64,000 nucleotides of DNA from Halanaerobiales bacterium. GTDB lineage: Bacteria > Bacillota > Halanaerobiia > Halanaerobiales > Halanaerobiaceae. The DNA lies in assembly GCA_016278485.1 (NCBI GenBank), contig JADQBT010000013.1, positions 108,183 through 172,182 of the forward strand, in the 5' to 3' direction. The position numbers and the translations under genes were made by a program. The notes beneath the pieces were generated by a model that saw nothing but the letters and a program-made list of their open reading frames with translations, was not told the DNA's origin and ran no database searches. This document shows, piece after piece, positions 27,193 to 35,129 of this stretch (the stretch's first letter is position 1; the number at the start of each line of letters is the position of its first letter).

Positions 27193-29265
27193 TTAATCAT
27201 TAATTATTAGGCCATTACTGATCAAACGTTTCTGACTAGGGTTGTTCATTGTAAATCCCCTAATCACCATTCTAGCTGAGCCGCCTCCATCAAGATTCAT
27301 TGCTGAAGTAGCACCTAGTGATTTAAGGAACTCTGCCATCTCCTTTAAGGTCATCCCAATACTAAAATCTGGCTGCCTGCCATCAACTGTTGCAAGTAAA
27401 AGATGCTTATCTTCTGTAATACCCAGTGCAGTTCGGGGAGCTCTCCCTTGCAGTATATCAGGTTGAAAGTTTTCTTCCTTACCTGTAATCTCAACCTGAC
27501 CTTTAAGTAATAGCTGTGGGCCACCCCCCAGAGCGTGTATTATTTTATTTTTTTGAAAATCAGGTCGAAAATTGTCACGATATGTGACCTTAGAGCCTAT
27601 TTTAAGGCCCGCAAGGTCAAGATCATCCTGCTGATTGATCTGCAAAACATATCCAGTCTGCGGGATTAGCTGTTGCTCTTCATTTTGGATTTTATTTACT
27701 GTTTTTATTATACCATCTTTTACAACAACTTCAACACTTTTTTTCGGTTTAATTGGGGCTTTATGCCCATAGTAATGATTAAAAATTACATTTTCACCAG
27801 ATTGTGCCTTCCGATTGACACCAGCCAATTCAATTACACTCTTTGTGTCAGAAAATCTTATTTCACCCTGCCAACCCACTCTAGAGATAGAAAGTTCTCC
27901 GTTTTCTCCAATCAATAGTGAACTTCTTCTATAAAGTGGTTCACTGATTAGTTGACCCTGAAGATAAAGTAAACCAAGTGGCTTACCAGTATAATGAAAG
28001 TAACCACCATTTACACCTGCCAGAGCATTCATTTCCTTTACCATCTCTGCCAGGTCATCTCGTCCCGGAATAACTCCTTTTGCTAAGACCGGTTTGAGTT
28101 TAAGCTCAGGCTCATCCAGGTCTAAATCCACTACAGTTACTAAACGCGGTCCCTGCCAGGTCGACTGTCTTATTTCTTTTAAAATCAGTCCTTTGGCAAT
28201 GCGAGCTGTATATTTCACTTTACTCTCAGTTAAATCACTTAAATCAAGTAAAGTAGTATCTTTAAAATAATGGTCTAATATTTCCTCTACTGTAAAACCT
28301 GCAGCAGCCAATGGTAATGCTCCACTGCGCGGAGCTGGATAAGCAGTCGCACCTTCCCTATTCAGCTGATAGTAGTCGTTATTCTGGGTAAGAACCAACT
28401 GACTTGTCTTCTTTACAGCATCCACATAAATACTATTTAGATTATTAACTTTATTAATTTGGAAAATATTTTTCTGGCCAGCTTTAAGCTGACTATAGAG
28501 ATAAGTCCTATAAATTATTGCTTGTGCCGCTAAAGCTTCCTGCTGACTATCTAAAGGAAAGTTAACAGCCAACATAGCAGCCAGATATCTATCAATACCT
28601 ATCGATAAATAAATAGTAGTTCCTTCAGTAGTAGGCTTTATCAAGAACTCTCCCTCTCGATTAACCCCATTCAAGTTGACTTTACCTTTAAGCTTTAACT
28701 GATCACCATTAAGCATCATCTTACCAGTATTCTCCATTAAAATAAGGGTTTTATCTGTCTGGTTTAAGCTCATCTCTCTAATCCAGGTTTGCCAACCTTT
28801 TTTAATTAATCTTTCAGCAACTGCAACAGACTGTTGACGGTTTGTCTTATGTCCTACTATTATTTTATGTAAATCAGTTGTAGAAATTACTTCTACGCCT
28901 TGAAAGCCTTGTTGGACTAGCCTATTTTTCATTATTGCTGCCTTAGATTGGTCTTCTGTAGCCAAAACCTGTACAGTCCAAAACTTGGGTGATCCATTAT
29001 AAAGTTGATATAATTTTCCCGAAGTCAATTTAACTTTCTGATTAGGTTTTTCTATAGTCCAGCCTTCCAGACCTTCTCTGGCCTGCAGCTCGAGCATTTC
29101 AACATTTTCAAAAATGGGGAGTTCTAGTTGATGACCAGCTATTATAAAATCTTGCATCTCCCCAGAAAAATAATCTGCCTGAACTAATCCGGACCAACCT
29201 AGTGTAAAGATTGCTAAAAATAAGAATAAAAAAAACAAACGGCCGATTTTATTTTGCAAGTTCAT
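27193..29265 (-). CDS. Envelope protein: SPOR, degenerate SpoIID and NAGPA domains
   Basis: 690 residues with a signal peptide (about 1-30). About 95-170 resembles a SPOR repeat ('WTVQVLATEDQSKAAIMKNR'). About 220-345 is SpoIID/LytB-like ('YLAAMLAVNFPLDSQQEALA', 'AAGFTVEEILDHYF'). About 380-690 is a phosphodiester glycosidase (NAGPA) domain with 'GVNGGYF', 'RTALGI', 'ATVDGRQPDFSIGMT' and the active-site motif 'NLDGGGSA'. The SpoIID catalytic Glu of the EMP motif is Asn here, and the HGVGMSQ stretch is missing, so that domain is probably inactive. It directly follows flgJ (12 bases) and likely acts on peptidoglycan or a wall polymer. Confidence 0.8.
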   Translation of the reverse strand: MNLQNKIGRLFFLFLFLAIFTLGWSGLVQADYFSGEMQDFIIAGHQLELPIFENVEMLELQAREGLEGWTIEKPNQKVKLTSGKLYQLYNGSPKFWTVQVLATEDQSKAAIMKNRLVQQGFQGVEVISTTDLHKIIVGHKTNRQQSVAVAERLIKKGWQTWIREMSLNQTDKTLILMENTGKMMLNGDQLKLKGKVNLNGVNREGEFLIKPTTEGTTIYLSIGIDRYLAAMLAVNFPLDSQQEALAAQAIIYRTYLYSQLKAGQKNIFQINKVNNLNSIYVDAVKKTSQLVLTQNNDYYQLNREGATAYPAPRSGALPLAAAGFTVEEILDHYFKDTTLLDLSDLTESKVKYTARIAKGLILKEIRQSTWQGPRLVTVVDLDLDEPELKLKPVLAKGVIPGRDDLAEMVKEMNALAGVNGGYFHYTGKPLGLLYLQGQLISEPLYRRSSLLIGENGELSISRVGWQGEIRFSDTKSVIELAGVNRKAQSGENVIFNHYYGHKAPIKPKKSVEVVVKDGIIKTVNKIQNEEQQLIPQTGYVLQINQQDDLDLAGLKIGSKVTYRDNFRPDFQKNKIIHALGGGPQLLLKGQVEITGKEENFQPDILQGRAPRTALGITEDKHLLLATVDGRQPDFSIGMTLKEMAEFLKSLGATSAMNLDGGGSARMVIRGFTMNNPSQKRLISNGLIIND

Positions 29266-29277
29266 CTAGTCACTCCT

Positions 29278-29598
29278 TTAGAGATGTTCTTTTAATTGTG
29301 TAAACAAAATTTGATTTAAATTACTAAATTGTTGATCATTAGCTCCAATTTTACTAACTTCACTATCAAGCATATCTGTAAAGACATCTTCTGCAAAGCC
29401 ACCATCTAATAACTTATCGTCTGGCAAAGTTTCCCGCATAGCAGAAAAAACTTGTTTCAAAAAAATTGAAGTAAACTGATTTGTTACCTCACGCAATTTT
29501 TTTTCACTATCAAGCTTAGAAAAATCCCTATTTGTTAGTTTTTCATTTGCAATATTTCTAAGTAGATCAGTTTTCACTAAATCATTATTAATTTGCAA
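29278..29598 (-). CDS. flgJ: Flagellar rod-binding protein FlgJ, N-terminal type
   Basis: 106 residues matching only the rod-cap half of FlgJ ('QFTSIFLKQVFSAMRETLPD', 'FTDMLDSEVSK'). The muramidase half found in Proteobacteria is absent, as in many non-proteobacterial species. The protein caps the growing rod in the periplasm. It starts at TTG 29598, seven bases after AGGAGG. It follows flgI and precedes a wall-active fusion protein gene that could supply the missing peptidoglycan-remodelling function, though that is inference. Confidence 0.85.
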   Translation of the reverse strand: MQINNDLVKTDLLRNIANEKLTNRDFSKLDSEKKLREVTNQFTSIFLKQVFSAMRETLPDDKLLDGGFAEDVFTDMLDSEVSKIGANDQQFSNLNQILFTQLKEHL

Positions 29599-29609
29599 TT
29601 TTTATCCTC

Positions 29610-30755
29610 CTAGATAAGTTCAATTTCTGCATGCAAGGCACCTGCTGCTTTAATATCCTGGATAATAGCAATAATATCACGTGGGGTGGCTCCAATTGTA
29701 TTAAGTGCGTTGACCAAGTCTTGGATTGTATTCTGACCTTCAAGTACAGTTAAAGAAGCTTCTTCTTTATCAACCTGAATATTTGTCTCTTCCGTCACAA
29801 CTGTTTCACCTTCACTTAAAGGAGGTGGCTGATCTACTATTGTATCTGTAGTAATTGTTATCGTAATATTGGCATGTGCAACTGAAACCGTTGAAATTCT
29901 AACGTTATGGCCCATCACAATTGTACCAGTTCTTTCATTAATTATTACCTTTGCTGCAAGTGCAGTCTGGACATCAAGGTTATTGATCCGAGAAATATAT
30001 TCTACTATATCATTTGCATAGCCAGGTGCAACTTTGATTGAAACACGGCCAGCATCCAAAGGCACAGCCAATCGTTCTTCCGGCTGTAAAAAAGAAAATT
30101 CTTGATTAATTTTATCTGCAATCCGCTTAGATGTTTCAAAGTTAGGGTTTGTTAAAACATATGTTAATTCTTCTCGATTAAGTTCAATATCTACCGTACG
30201 TTCAACAAGAGCACCAGAAGGTATTCTACCTACTGTGGGGTGATTCTCGCGTACCTGATTTCCTCCAGAACTGATATTAAAGCCTCCTATTGAAAGTGGT
30301 CCCTGAGCCACAGCATAAACATCACCATTTGCTGCTTTTAAAGGAGTCATCAATAAAGTTCCCCCTTGCAGACTATCAGCATCACCAATCGAACTAATAG
30401 TTACATCTATGCGATCACCATTACTAACAAAGGGTGGTAGGTCAGCTGTCACAATCACAGCAGCCAGGTTTTGACTCTGTACCTGATCAGAAGTAATTTC
30501 TACACCAAAATTATTCAGCATATTAGCTACACTCTGAATAGTTGCTTGACTCCGATTGGAATCACCTGTTCCGGCCAGACCAATTACAATACCATAGCCA
30601 ATTAATTGGTTTTCTCTTACTCCGGCAATCCTGGTTATATTACCTACTTTAACGACCGGATCTAACTGGGCTGTTGTTGTAAGTGAAAAGATAAAGATAA
30701 TTATTAATAATATTAAAATAGTTTTTGATAAATGCAATATGTTTTTAAATAACAA
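29610..30755 (-). CDS. flgI: Flagellar P-ring protein FlgI
   Basis: About 381 residues with a signal peptide ('ILILLIIIFIFSLTTTAQ') and the FlgI core ('VKVGNITRIAGVRENQLIGY', 'GLAGTGDS', 'INERTGTIVMGHNVRIS'). It builds the bushing around the rod in the peptidoglycan layer. P-rings occur only in cells with an outer membrane. The preferred start is TTG 30755, seven bases after AAGGGGG; the TTG at 30773 lacks a ribosome site. Confidence 0.95.
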   Translation of the reverse strand: MLFKNILHLSKTILILLIIIFIFSLTTTAQLDPVVKVGNITRIAGVRENQLIGYGIVIGLAGTGDSNRSQATIQSVANMLNNFGVEITSDQVQSQNLAAVIVTADLPPFVSNGDRIDVTISSIGDADSLQGGTLLMTPLKAANGDVYAVAQGPLSIGGFNISSGGNQVRENHPTVGRIPSGALVERTVDIELNREELTYVLTNPNFETSKRIADKINQEFSFLQPEERLAVPLDAGRVSIKVAPGYANDIVEYISRINNLDVQTALAAKVIINERTGTIVMGHNVRISTVSVAHANITITITTDTIVDQPPPLSEGETVVTEETNIQVDKEEASLTVLEGQNTIQDLVNALNTIGATPRDIIAIIQDIKAAGALHAEIELI

Positions 30756-30778
30756 AATTAATCCCCCTTGCAAGTTGC

Positions 30779-31357
30779 TTAAAATATGAAATTAAGGATT
30801 TGCTTAAAGAAACCTGGTGGCTGTTTTTCTGCAACAGTGCCTTCCCCTTCATATTCTATATTGGCATCTGCAATTTTCTTTGATGAAATAGTATTATCTA
30901 AACTAATATCCTCAGGTCTAATCACACCTGACAATTTAATCTCCTGTTCCTCACCATTAATTTTTATGTTTTTATAACCAACAATTCTAATATTACCATT
31001 TGGCATTAATTCTTCAATCTGTGTTGTAATATCTGCTCGCAAAGTACCACTACGACTTGTCTCTCCATCAGCAGACCCACTATCCGAATAAGCAAAGCCA
31101 AATGCCTTTAAAAAACTAAAAATCCCCAGACCAGCCTCAGCATCTACACTACTATTCTGACTAGTACTAGTATTCGCACTCTGAATGGCATCTGCTTCTT
31201 CTTCAATCACGACTGTTATTATATCTCCATCCTGATAATCTGGACGGTCCTGATATATATTGGCTGCGTTATCTGTCCAAAGTGAATTATCATCTGCCAG
31301 AACCGGCAGAGTACAGACTAGTATAAGAAAAAGAATTGTTAAAACCCAGTAACGCAT
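30779..31357 (-). CDS. flgH: Flagellar L-ring protein FlgH
   Basis: About 192 residues with the FlgH pattern ('DGDIITVVIEEEADA', 'GNIRIVGYKNIKINGEEQ', 'LSGVIRPEDISLDNTI', 'GFFKQILNFIF'). It forms the outer-membrane bushing of the flagellum. The start is ATG 31357 after GGGAGG. FlgH is usually a lipoprotein; here the signal peptide has 'ILVC' in its hydrophobic core and probably ends at 'VLADD', so no acceptable lipobox is seen. The gene lies between flgA and flgI. Confidence 0.93.
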   Translation of the reverse strand: MRYWVLTILFLILVCTLPVLADDNSLWTDNAANIYQDRPDYQDGDIITVVIEEEADAIQSANTSTSQNSSVDAEAGLGIFSFLKAFGFAYSDSGSADGETSRSGTLRADITTQIEELMPNGNIRIVGYKNIKINGEEQEIKLSGVIRPEDISLDNTISSKKIADANIEYEGEGTVAEKQPPGFFKQILNFIF

Positions 31358-31376
31358 AAATATTGCCTCCCTGTTC

Positions 31377-32345
31377 TCACTTGACAACTCTGACCAGACC
31401 TTTGCTGATCACTTTTGCTTGAAACTCATAACCTGAATTTATATTCTCAACCATAACTATTTCGCCTTTTTTAGCTCGACCTAGTGCTTTAACCGGAGCC
31501 ATTACTTTAATCCCACCAACAATTACCTCAGCCTGTAATCGATCATTCCAACTTATCAAATAGGGCCTTTTTAGGTAATAATCAGTCAAGATCGTTCCCT
31601 TTTTAATCTGCTGGGCTGCAACACTATCTTGAAATAGTCTATCTGCAAAAGATCTGATAAGCTGACCTCTGCTCTGGCTAATTTCTTTTATTTCCCGGGA
31701 AAAGTCAGCTTCTCTAATTTTATCTCCCCGACTAATATCGCGTCTAGCTGTCAGTACTTCTAATTCAACACCGATCCGCAAACTTAAATATCTAGTCTGA
31801 TAAGCCTGACCATCTACAAAAATAGTCACAGGTATTGAGACCTGACCCAATTCCTTTACATTAGGTAATCTAACCTGCAAATTATATGGTTGCTCAGGAA
31901 TTGTAACAGCCTGAGGTTCCTCCCTTAAATTAACGCGTATCTTCTCTTCTGGATAAGGGTAACCTGCAATAATTTGTTGGCGGATTTTTTGATATATTTG
32001 GCTGCCACTAATGGTCTGACTAGCAGCTTTAACTTTAACTGTCATCGGCATCTCTAATGCATATTCAGCCGGATGAAACCCATTATTTTCGATTAAAAGT
32101 TTAACCAATTCTTTCGTAATCGTTTTACTATAACCTGCCCGTGGTGATTTTTCTAGAGTAATATTAGCCAGATCTGAGGTCTGAGCAGTTGTTGCCCCAC
32201 TAATTTCTGCAATATCACCTAGTTTAAACTCGCTACCACTTACTTCAACCTCAGCTGGAATAGTAATTACTATACCTGAAGCAAAAGTCAGCAAAGAAAA
32301 AGTAAAAATCATGATACTAGTTGCTAATATAATTAGTTTACGCAT
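31377..32345 (-). CDS. flgA: Flagellar P-ring assembly chaperone FlgA
   Basis: 322 residues with a signal peptide and a C-terminal SAF domain ('VLTARRDISRGDKIREADFS', 'QQIKKGTILTDYYLKRPYLI'). FlgA is a periplasmic chaperone for P-ring subunits. The ATG at 32345 follows AAGGTG. Its end overlaps the extended frame of flgH but not the preferred flgH start. The gap before it contains a 22-base tandem duplication. Confidence 0.9.
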   Translation of the reverse strand: MRKLIILATSIMIFTFSLLTFASGIVITIPAEVEVSGSEFKLGDIAEISGATTAQTSDLANITLEKSPRAGYSKTITKELVKLLIENNGFHPAEYALEMPMTVKVKAASQTISGSQIYQKIRQQIIAGYPYPEEKIRVNLREEPQAVTIPEQPYNLQVRLPNVKELGQVSIPVTIFVDGQAYQTRYLSLRIGVELEVLTARRDISRGDKIREADFSREIKEISQSRGQLIRSFADRLFQDSVAAQQIKKGTILTDYYLKRPYLISWNDRLQAEVIVGGIKVMAPVKALGRAKKGEIVMVENINSGYEFQAKVISKGLVRVVK

Positions 32346-32367
32346 AAAACAACACCTTATTTTCTAC

Positions 32368-32411
32368 CAAATTTAAATCTATCTCCTTACAAATTTAAAT
32401 CTATCTCCTTA
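32368..32411. repeat. 22-base perfect tandem duplication at the end of flgG
   Basis: CAAATTTAAATCTATCTCCT plus TA occurs at 32368-32389 and again at 32390-32411 without change. The second copy includes the flgG stop codon and last codons. On the minus strand each copy carries AAGGAGAT, so a Shine-Dalgarno-like sequence is duplicated ahead of flgA. Confidence 0.92.
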
Positions 32412-33192
32412 ACTGGTTAGCTGTATTAAGCATTTCATCTGCTGCTTGAATAGCCTTAGAGTTAGTATCATATGCACGTTGAGCTGCAATCAAATTAACC
32501 ATCTCTTCCACAACTTTTACATTAGACTTTTCTAAAAAGCCCTGCAAAATTGAACCATAACCATCTTGAGCTGGCGCTCCGGCCTGTGCCTGACCTGAAG
32601 CTGCAGTTTGAGCAAATAAATTTTTACCCATACTATTTAGCCCAGCTGGATTTGCAAAACGCACCAGCTGAATCTGTCCTTGGGGCTGTGTATTCTGTGT
32701 ATCTCCATCAAGCACAACATTGACAGTTCCATCAGAGGTAATCGTGATATCAGTTGCATTTGGTGGAATATTAATGTTTGGTTGTAGTCTGTATCCATCA
32801 GCTGTTACTAAATCACCATTACTATCCATTTTAAAGGAACCGTCTCTTGTATAAGCTATTGTCCCATCTGGTCTTTGTATCTGTAAAAAACCTTCCCCTT
32901 CAATTGCCAGGTCTAAGGGGTTTTCTGTTGGTTGTATATTTCCCTCAGTAAATATTTTCTGTGTATCAGAAACTTTAACACCATGTCCAATCTCAACGCC
33001 AACAGGAATCTGAGCTCCCTGAGCATTGGGACTACCTGGTTGCCGAATAATATTATAGACAAGGTCCTGGAAATTCACAGTTGATTTTTTAAACCCATTT
33101 GTATTTACATTAGCCAAATTATTAGAAATTACATCAACATTACTCTGTTGGGCATTCATACCCGTTGCCGCTGTCCATAAAGCAGTTATCAT
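32401..33192 (-). CDS. flgG: Flagellar distal rod protein FlgG
   Basis: 263 residues, the standard FlgG size. It has the N-terminal rod/hook signature 'NVDVISNNLANVNTNGFKK', a central beta-rich domain and the C-terminal 'EEMVNLIAAQRAYDTNSKAIQAADEML' helix. FlgG forms the distal rod that crosses the P and L rings. The ATG at 33192 follows GGGAG. A structured leader (33210-33270) similar to that of flgE lies between flgF and flgG. Confidence 0.95.
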   Translation of the reverse strand: MITALWTAATGMNAQQSNVDVISNNLANVNTNGFKKSTVNFQDLVYNIIRQPGSPNAQGAQIPVGVEIGHGVKVSDTQKIFTEGNIQPTENPLDLAIEGEGFLQIQRPDGTIAYTRDGSFKMDSNGDLVTADGYRLQPNINIPPNATDITITSDGTVNVVLDGDTQNTQPQGQIQLVRFANPAGLNSMGKNLFAQTAASGQAQAGAPAQDGYGSILQGFLEKSNVKVVEEMVNLIAAQRAYDTNSKAIQAADEMLNTANQLRR

Positions 33193-33209
33193 TTTTTTGC
33201 ACTCCCTAT

Positions 33210-33270
33210 CTGGTTTGTCCCCTCTATCAGTCAGGGACTTCTACCAGCTTCCCGATCTGGGTCCAGCTGG
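33210..33270 (-). promoter_or_regulatory. Structured leader RNA element before flgG
   Basis: On the minus strand the stem CCAGCT (33270-33265) / AGCTGG (33249-33244) encloses GGACCC-AGATC-GGG-A; a second hairpin pairs GTCCC (33238-33234) with GGGAC (33221-33217); then ACCAG follows at 33214-33210. The first hairpin shares its inner sequence (GCTGGACC, ATC, GG-AAGC) with the element before flgE (52295-52359), while the outer stem pairs differ in a compensating way. The role is unknown; it ends 17 bases before the flgG start. Confidence 0.5.
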
Positions 33271-33281
33271 TTAAACTTAAG

Positions 33282-34031
33282 TTACTTTAAACTAGCTATA
33301 TCATTTACAGTCCTATTAAGCGTCTCATCATAAGCCCTAATCACTTTCTGATTTGCAGCAAAATGTCTATTAACTTCAATCATTTTAACCATTTCTGAAA
33401 TCACACTCACATTGGCGCCTTCCAAATAACCCTGTTTAACTTGATAATTTTCTGCCTGATTAGCTTCCATACCAGCGACTGTTTGATAAAGATTCTGACC
33501 CATCTTTTCCAGTCTCTGTTTTTCTGCGAAATTCACCACTCTTAATTGATCCCCCGCAAGTTGATCAAAATGGAATCTCCCATTCGAGTCAATACTAATT
33601 CTACGGCCAGGTACAATCTGAATTGGACCGCGTTCACCTAAAACCGGATAACCCTGGGCTGTTACAACTTGTCCTACCTGGTTAATCGAAAAATCTCCAT
33701 TTCTGGTATATCTCTCACCTGCCGGTGTATCAACTACAAAAAACCCATCTCCTTGCAGTGCTAAATCGAGTTTACCACCTGTTTTCTTTATCTCTCCCAT
33801 GGAAAAATCTGTATAACTTTCCTCAAGTGAGACTCCTGTTCCCAGTCTGCCTATTTCTGTAGCCCCATTTTCATCAAGGCGAGAAATTAGCATTTCCGGA
33901 AAAGATGCAGCCATTGCCCCATCTTTTTTATAGCCAGTAGTATTTACATTGGCCATATTATTTGATATTAAATCTAAGCGGCGCTGATTAGCCACCATAC
34001 TTGAAGCTGAAGTATAGATTCCTCTTAACAT
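33282..34031 (-). CDS. flgF: Flagellar proximal rod protein FlgF
   Basis: 249 residues with the rod signature 'RLDLISNNMANVNTTGYKK' and the C-terminal 'EMVKMIEVNRHFAANQKVI' helix. FlgF-type proteins build the proximal rod. The ATG shares one base with the stop of the upstream gene (TAATG at 34031). The ribosome site GGGAGGTGG is strong. Its position next to flgG fits; FlhO/FlhP naming is used for the Bacillus counterparts. Confidence 0.9.
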   Translation of the reverse strand: MLRGIYTSASSMVANQRRLDLISNNMANVNTTGYKKDGAMAASFPEMLISRLDENGATEIGRLGTGVSLEESYTDFSMGEIKKTGGKLDLALQGDGFFVVDTPAGERYTRNGDFSINQVGQVVTAQGYPVLGERGPIQIVPGRRISIDSNGRFHFDQLAGDQLRVVNFAEKQRLEKMGQNLYQTVAGMEANQAENYQVKQGYLEGANVSVISEMVKMIEVNRHFAANQKVIRAYDETLNRTVNDIASLK

Positions 34032-34279
34032 TAGTCCACCTCCCTTGATTTGCTTAGTGCAACTCTTTGCTTAAAGTTAATTACCTTTAAGGCAAAATCA
34101 TCATCACGCATAACTGAAAGAACATAATCTTCTTCAATTAAGTTATTTTCATTAACTCGATAATTACTGAAGACAAATTGATCTGTTAAAAATAGATATA
34201 AGCCAATAACTAGCAATGCCAGAGCTAGTCCAGCCATAAAATTAAAAAATAAACTTTTCCAAAAACTAGTTATTAACAT
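34031..34279 (-). CDS. Unknown small membrane protein, 82 residues
   Basis: A single N-terminal hydrophobic helix (about 10-32) is followed by a ~50-residue polar tail rich in acidic and basic residues. It overlaps the upstream gene by 14 bases and flgF by one base, so it belongs to the operon and is very likely translated. I recognise no family. The topology suggests a short inward or outward tail on a membrane anchor, perhaps a flagellar assembly accessory. Confidence 0.6.
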   Translation of the reverse strand: MLITSFWKSLFFNFMAGLALALLVIGLYLFLTDQFVFSNYRVNENNLIEEDYVLSVMRDDDFALKVINFKQRVALSKSREVD

Positions 34280-34790
34280 GATCTGCAGCTCCCTGACTAT
34301 ATAGCCTAATAACAGTTTCTGCTTCTCTTACTCCCATGTTCATCTGGGCAGCTATGCTCTCTAGTTCTTCGCCTTTTTTAAGTAACTCCATTACTTTTTT
34401 GTATTTTGCGGGTACACGCCTTACTTTTTTCTGGCGGGCTTGATCTAACTGTTCAACAAATCTTTGCCCAGCTGTTATCCCACTTTCATTATCAACAGCT
34501 GTTTCCTCTGCAGAAACAGAAAGTCTATCCAACCGGGATAACATCTTCTCCAATTCTTTTTCTTTCCGTGCAACCCTGATAATCTGCTTATCAAGTTGAT
34601 CACTTAAATCATTAAGTTGTGATTTTTGTCTAAGCATATTTCTGGAAAGATCAGAAAAGTCAACATTATCTATGACTTGCTTGCGCCCAGGTTTAACTCT
34701 TTTTTCTGGTCTATGTTTAAAAACTTTCCTTTTTAAAAATATACCACCTATTATTAAAATAATACCAGCGATGATTAACCACTGAGCCAT
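34266..34790 (-). CDS. SwrB-like membrane-anchored coiled-coil and HTH protein
   Basis: 174 residues: one N-terminal membrane helix (about 3-19), a basic stretch, a long coiled coil (about 45-95), and a C-terminal helix-turn-helix-like end ('YKKVMELLKKGEELESIAAQ', 'MGVREAETVIRLYSQ'). This architecture and its place a few genes after sigD resemble SwrB of B. subtilis and DUF6115 proteins, which promote flagellar type III export. Sequence likeness to SwrB is not strong enough for a firm name. The ATG 34790 follows AGGAG. Confidence 0.5.
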   Translation of the reverse strand: MAQWLIIAGIILIIGGIFLKRKVFKHRPEKRVKPGRKQVIDNVDFSDLSRNMLRQKSQLNDLSDQLDKQIIRVARKEKELEKMLSRLDRLSVSAEETAVDNESGITAGQRFVEQLDQARQKKVRRVPAKYKKVMELLKKGEELESIAAQMNMGVREAETVIRLYSQGAADHVNN

Positions 34791-34808
34791 TTTTTCCCAC
34801 TCCTGCAG

Positions 34809-35117
34809 TTAAATTTTAATATCTATATTAATCCCTTTAGGTCCACATTTAATAACTTTGTTCTCTTCTTCTTTTTCCCGCTTCTTCTGCTCTTTTTGCT
34901 GCTGATGTTGATCTCTTTGATCATTATCCTTGTCGACTTTTCCTTCTTCAGAACGTTGATTACCGTTCACTTGATGGCTCGCCTGTTCCTGTTCTGCTTT
35001 TAGCTTTTCAGAAAGCATGGCTTGCTGATTCTCCCCCTGATGTTGCTGGGATTGCTGCACTCTTTCTGCCTGCAAAGTCATCTGCAGATGTGTATTCATA
35101 TTTATTGGTTGGGTCAC
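34809..35117 (-). CDS. Unknown Gln/Lys/Glu-rich protein, 102 residues
   Basis: A low-complexity, highly charged protein (many Q, K, E, H) with no hydrophobic segment, ending 'KCGPKGINIDIKI'. It starts at GTG 35117 after AGGGGGAG and lies between the FapA-like gene and the SwrB-like gene with short gaps. The middle is probably disordered. I recognise no family; the operon position suggests a motility-linked role. Confidence 0.5.
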   Translation of the reverse strand: MTQPINMNTHLQMTLQAERVQQSQQHQGENQQAMLSEKLKAEQEQASHQVNGNQRSEEGKVDKDNDQRDQHQQQKEQKKREKEEENKVIKCGPKGINIDIKI

Positions 35118-35129
35118 AGTTATCTCCCC

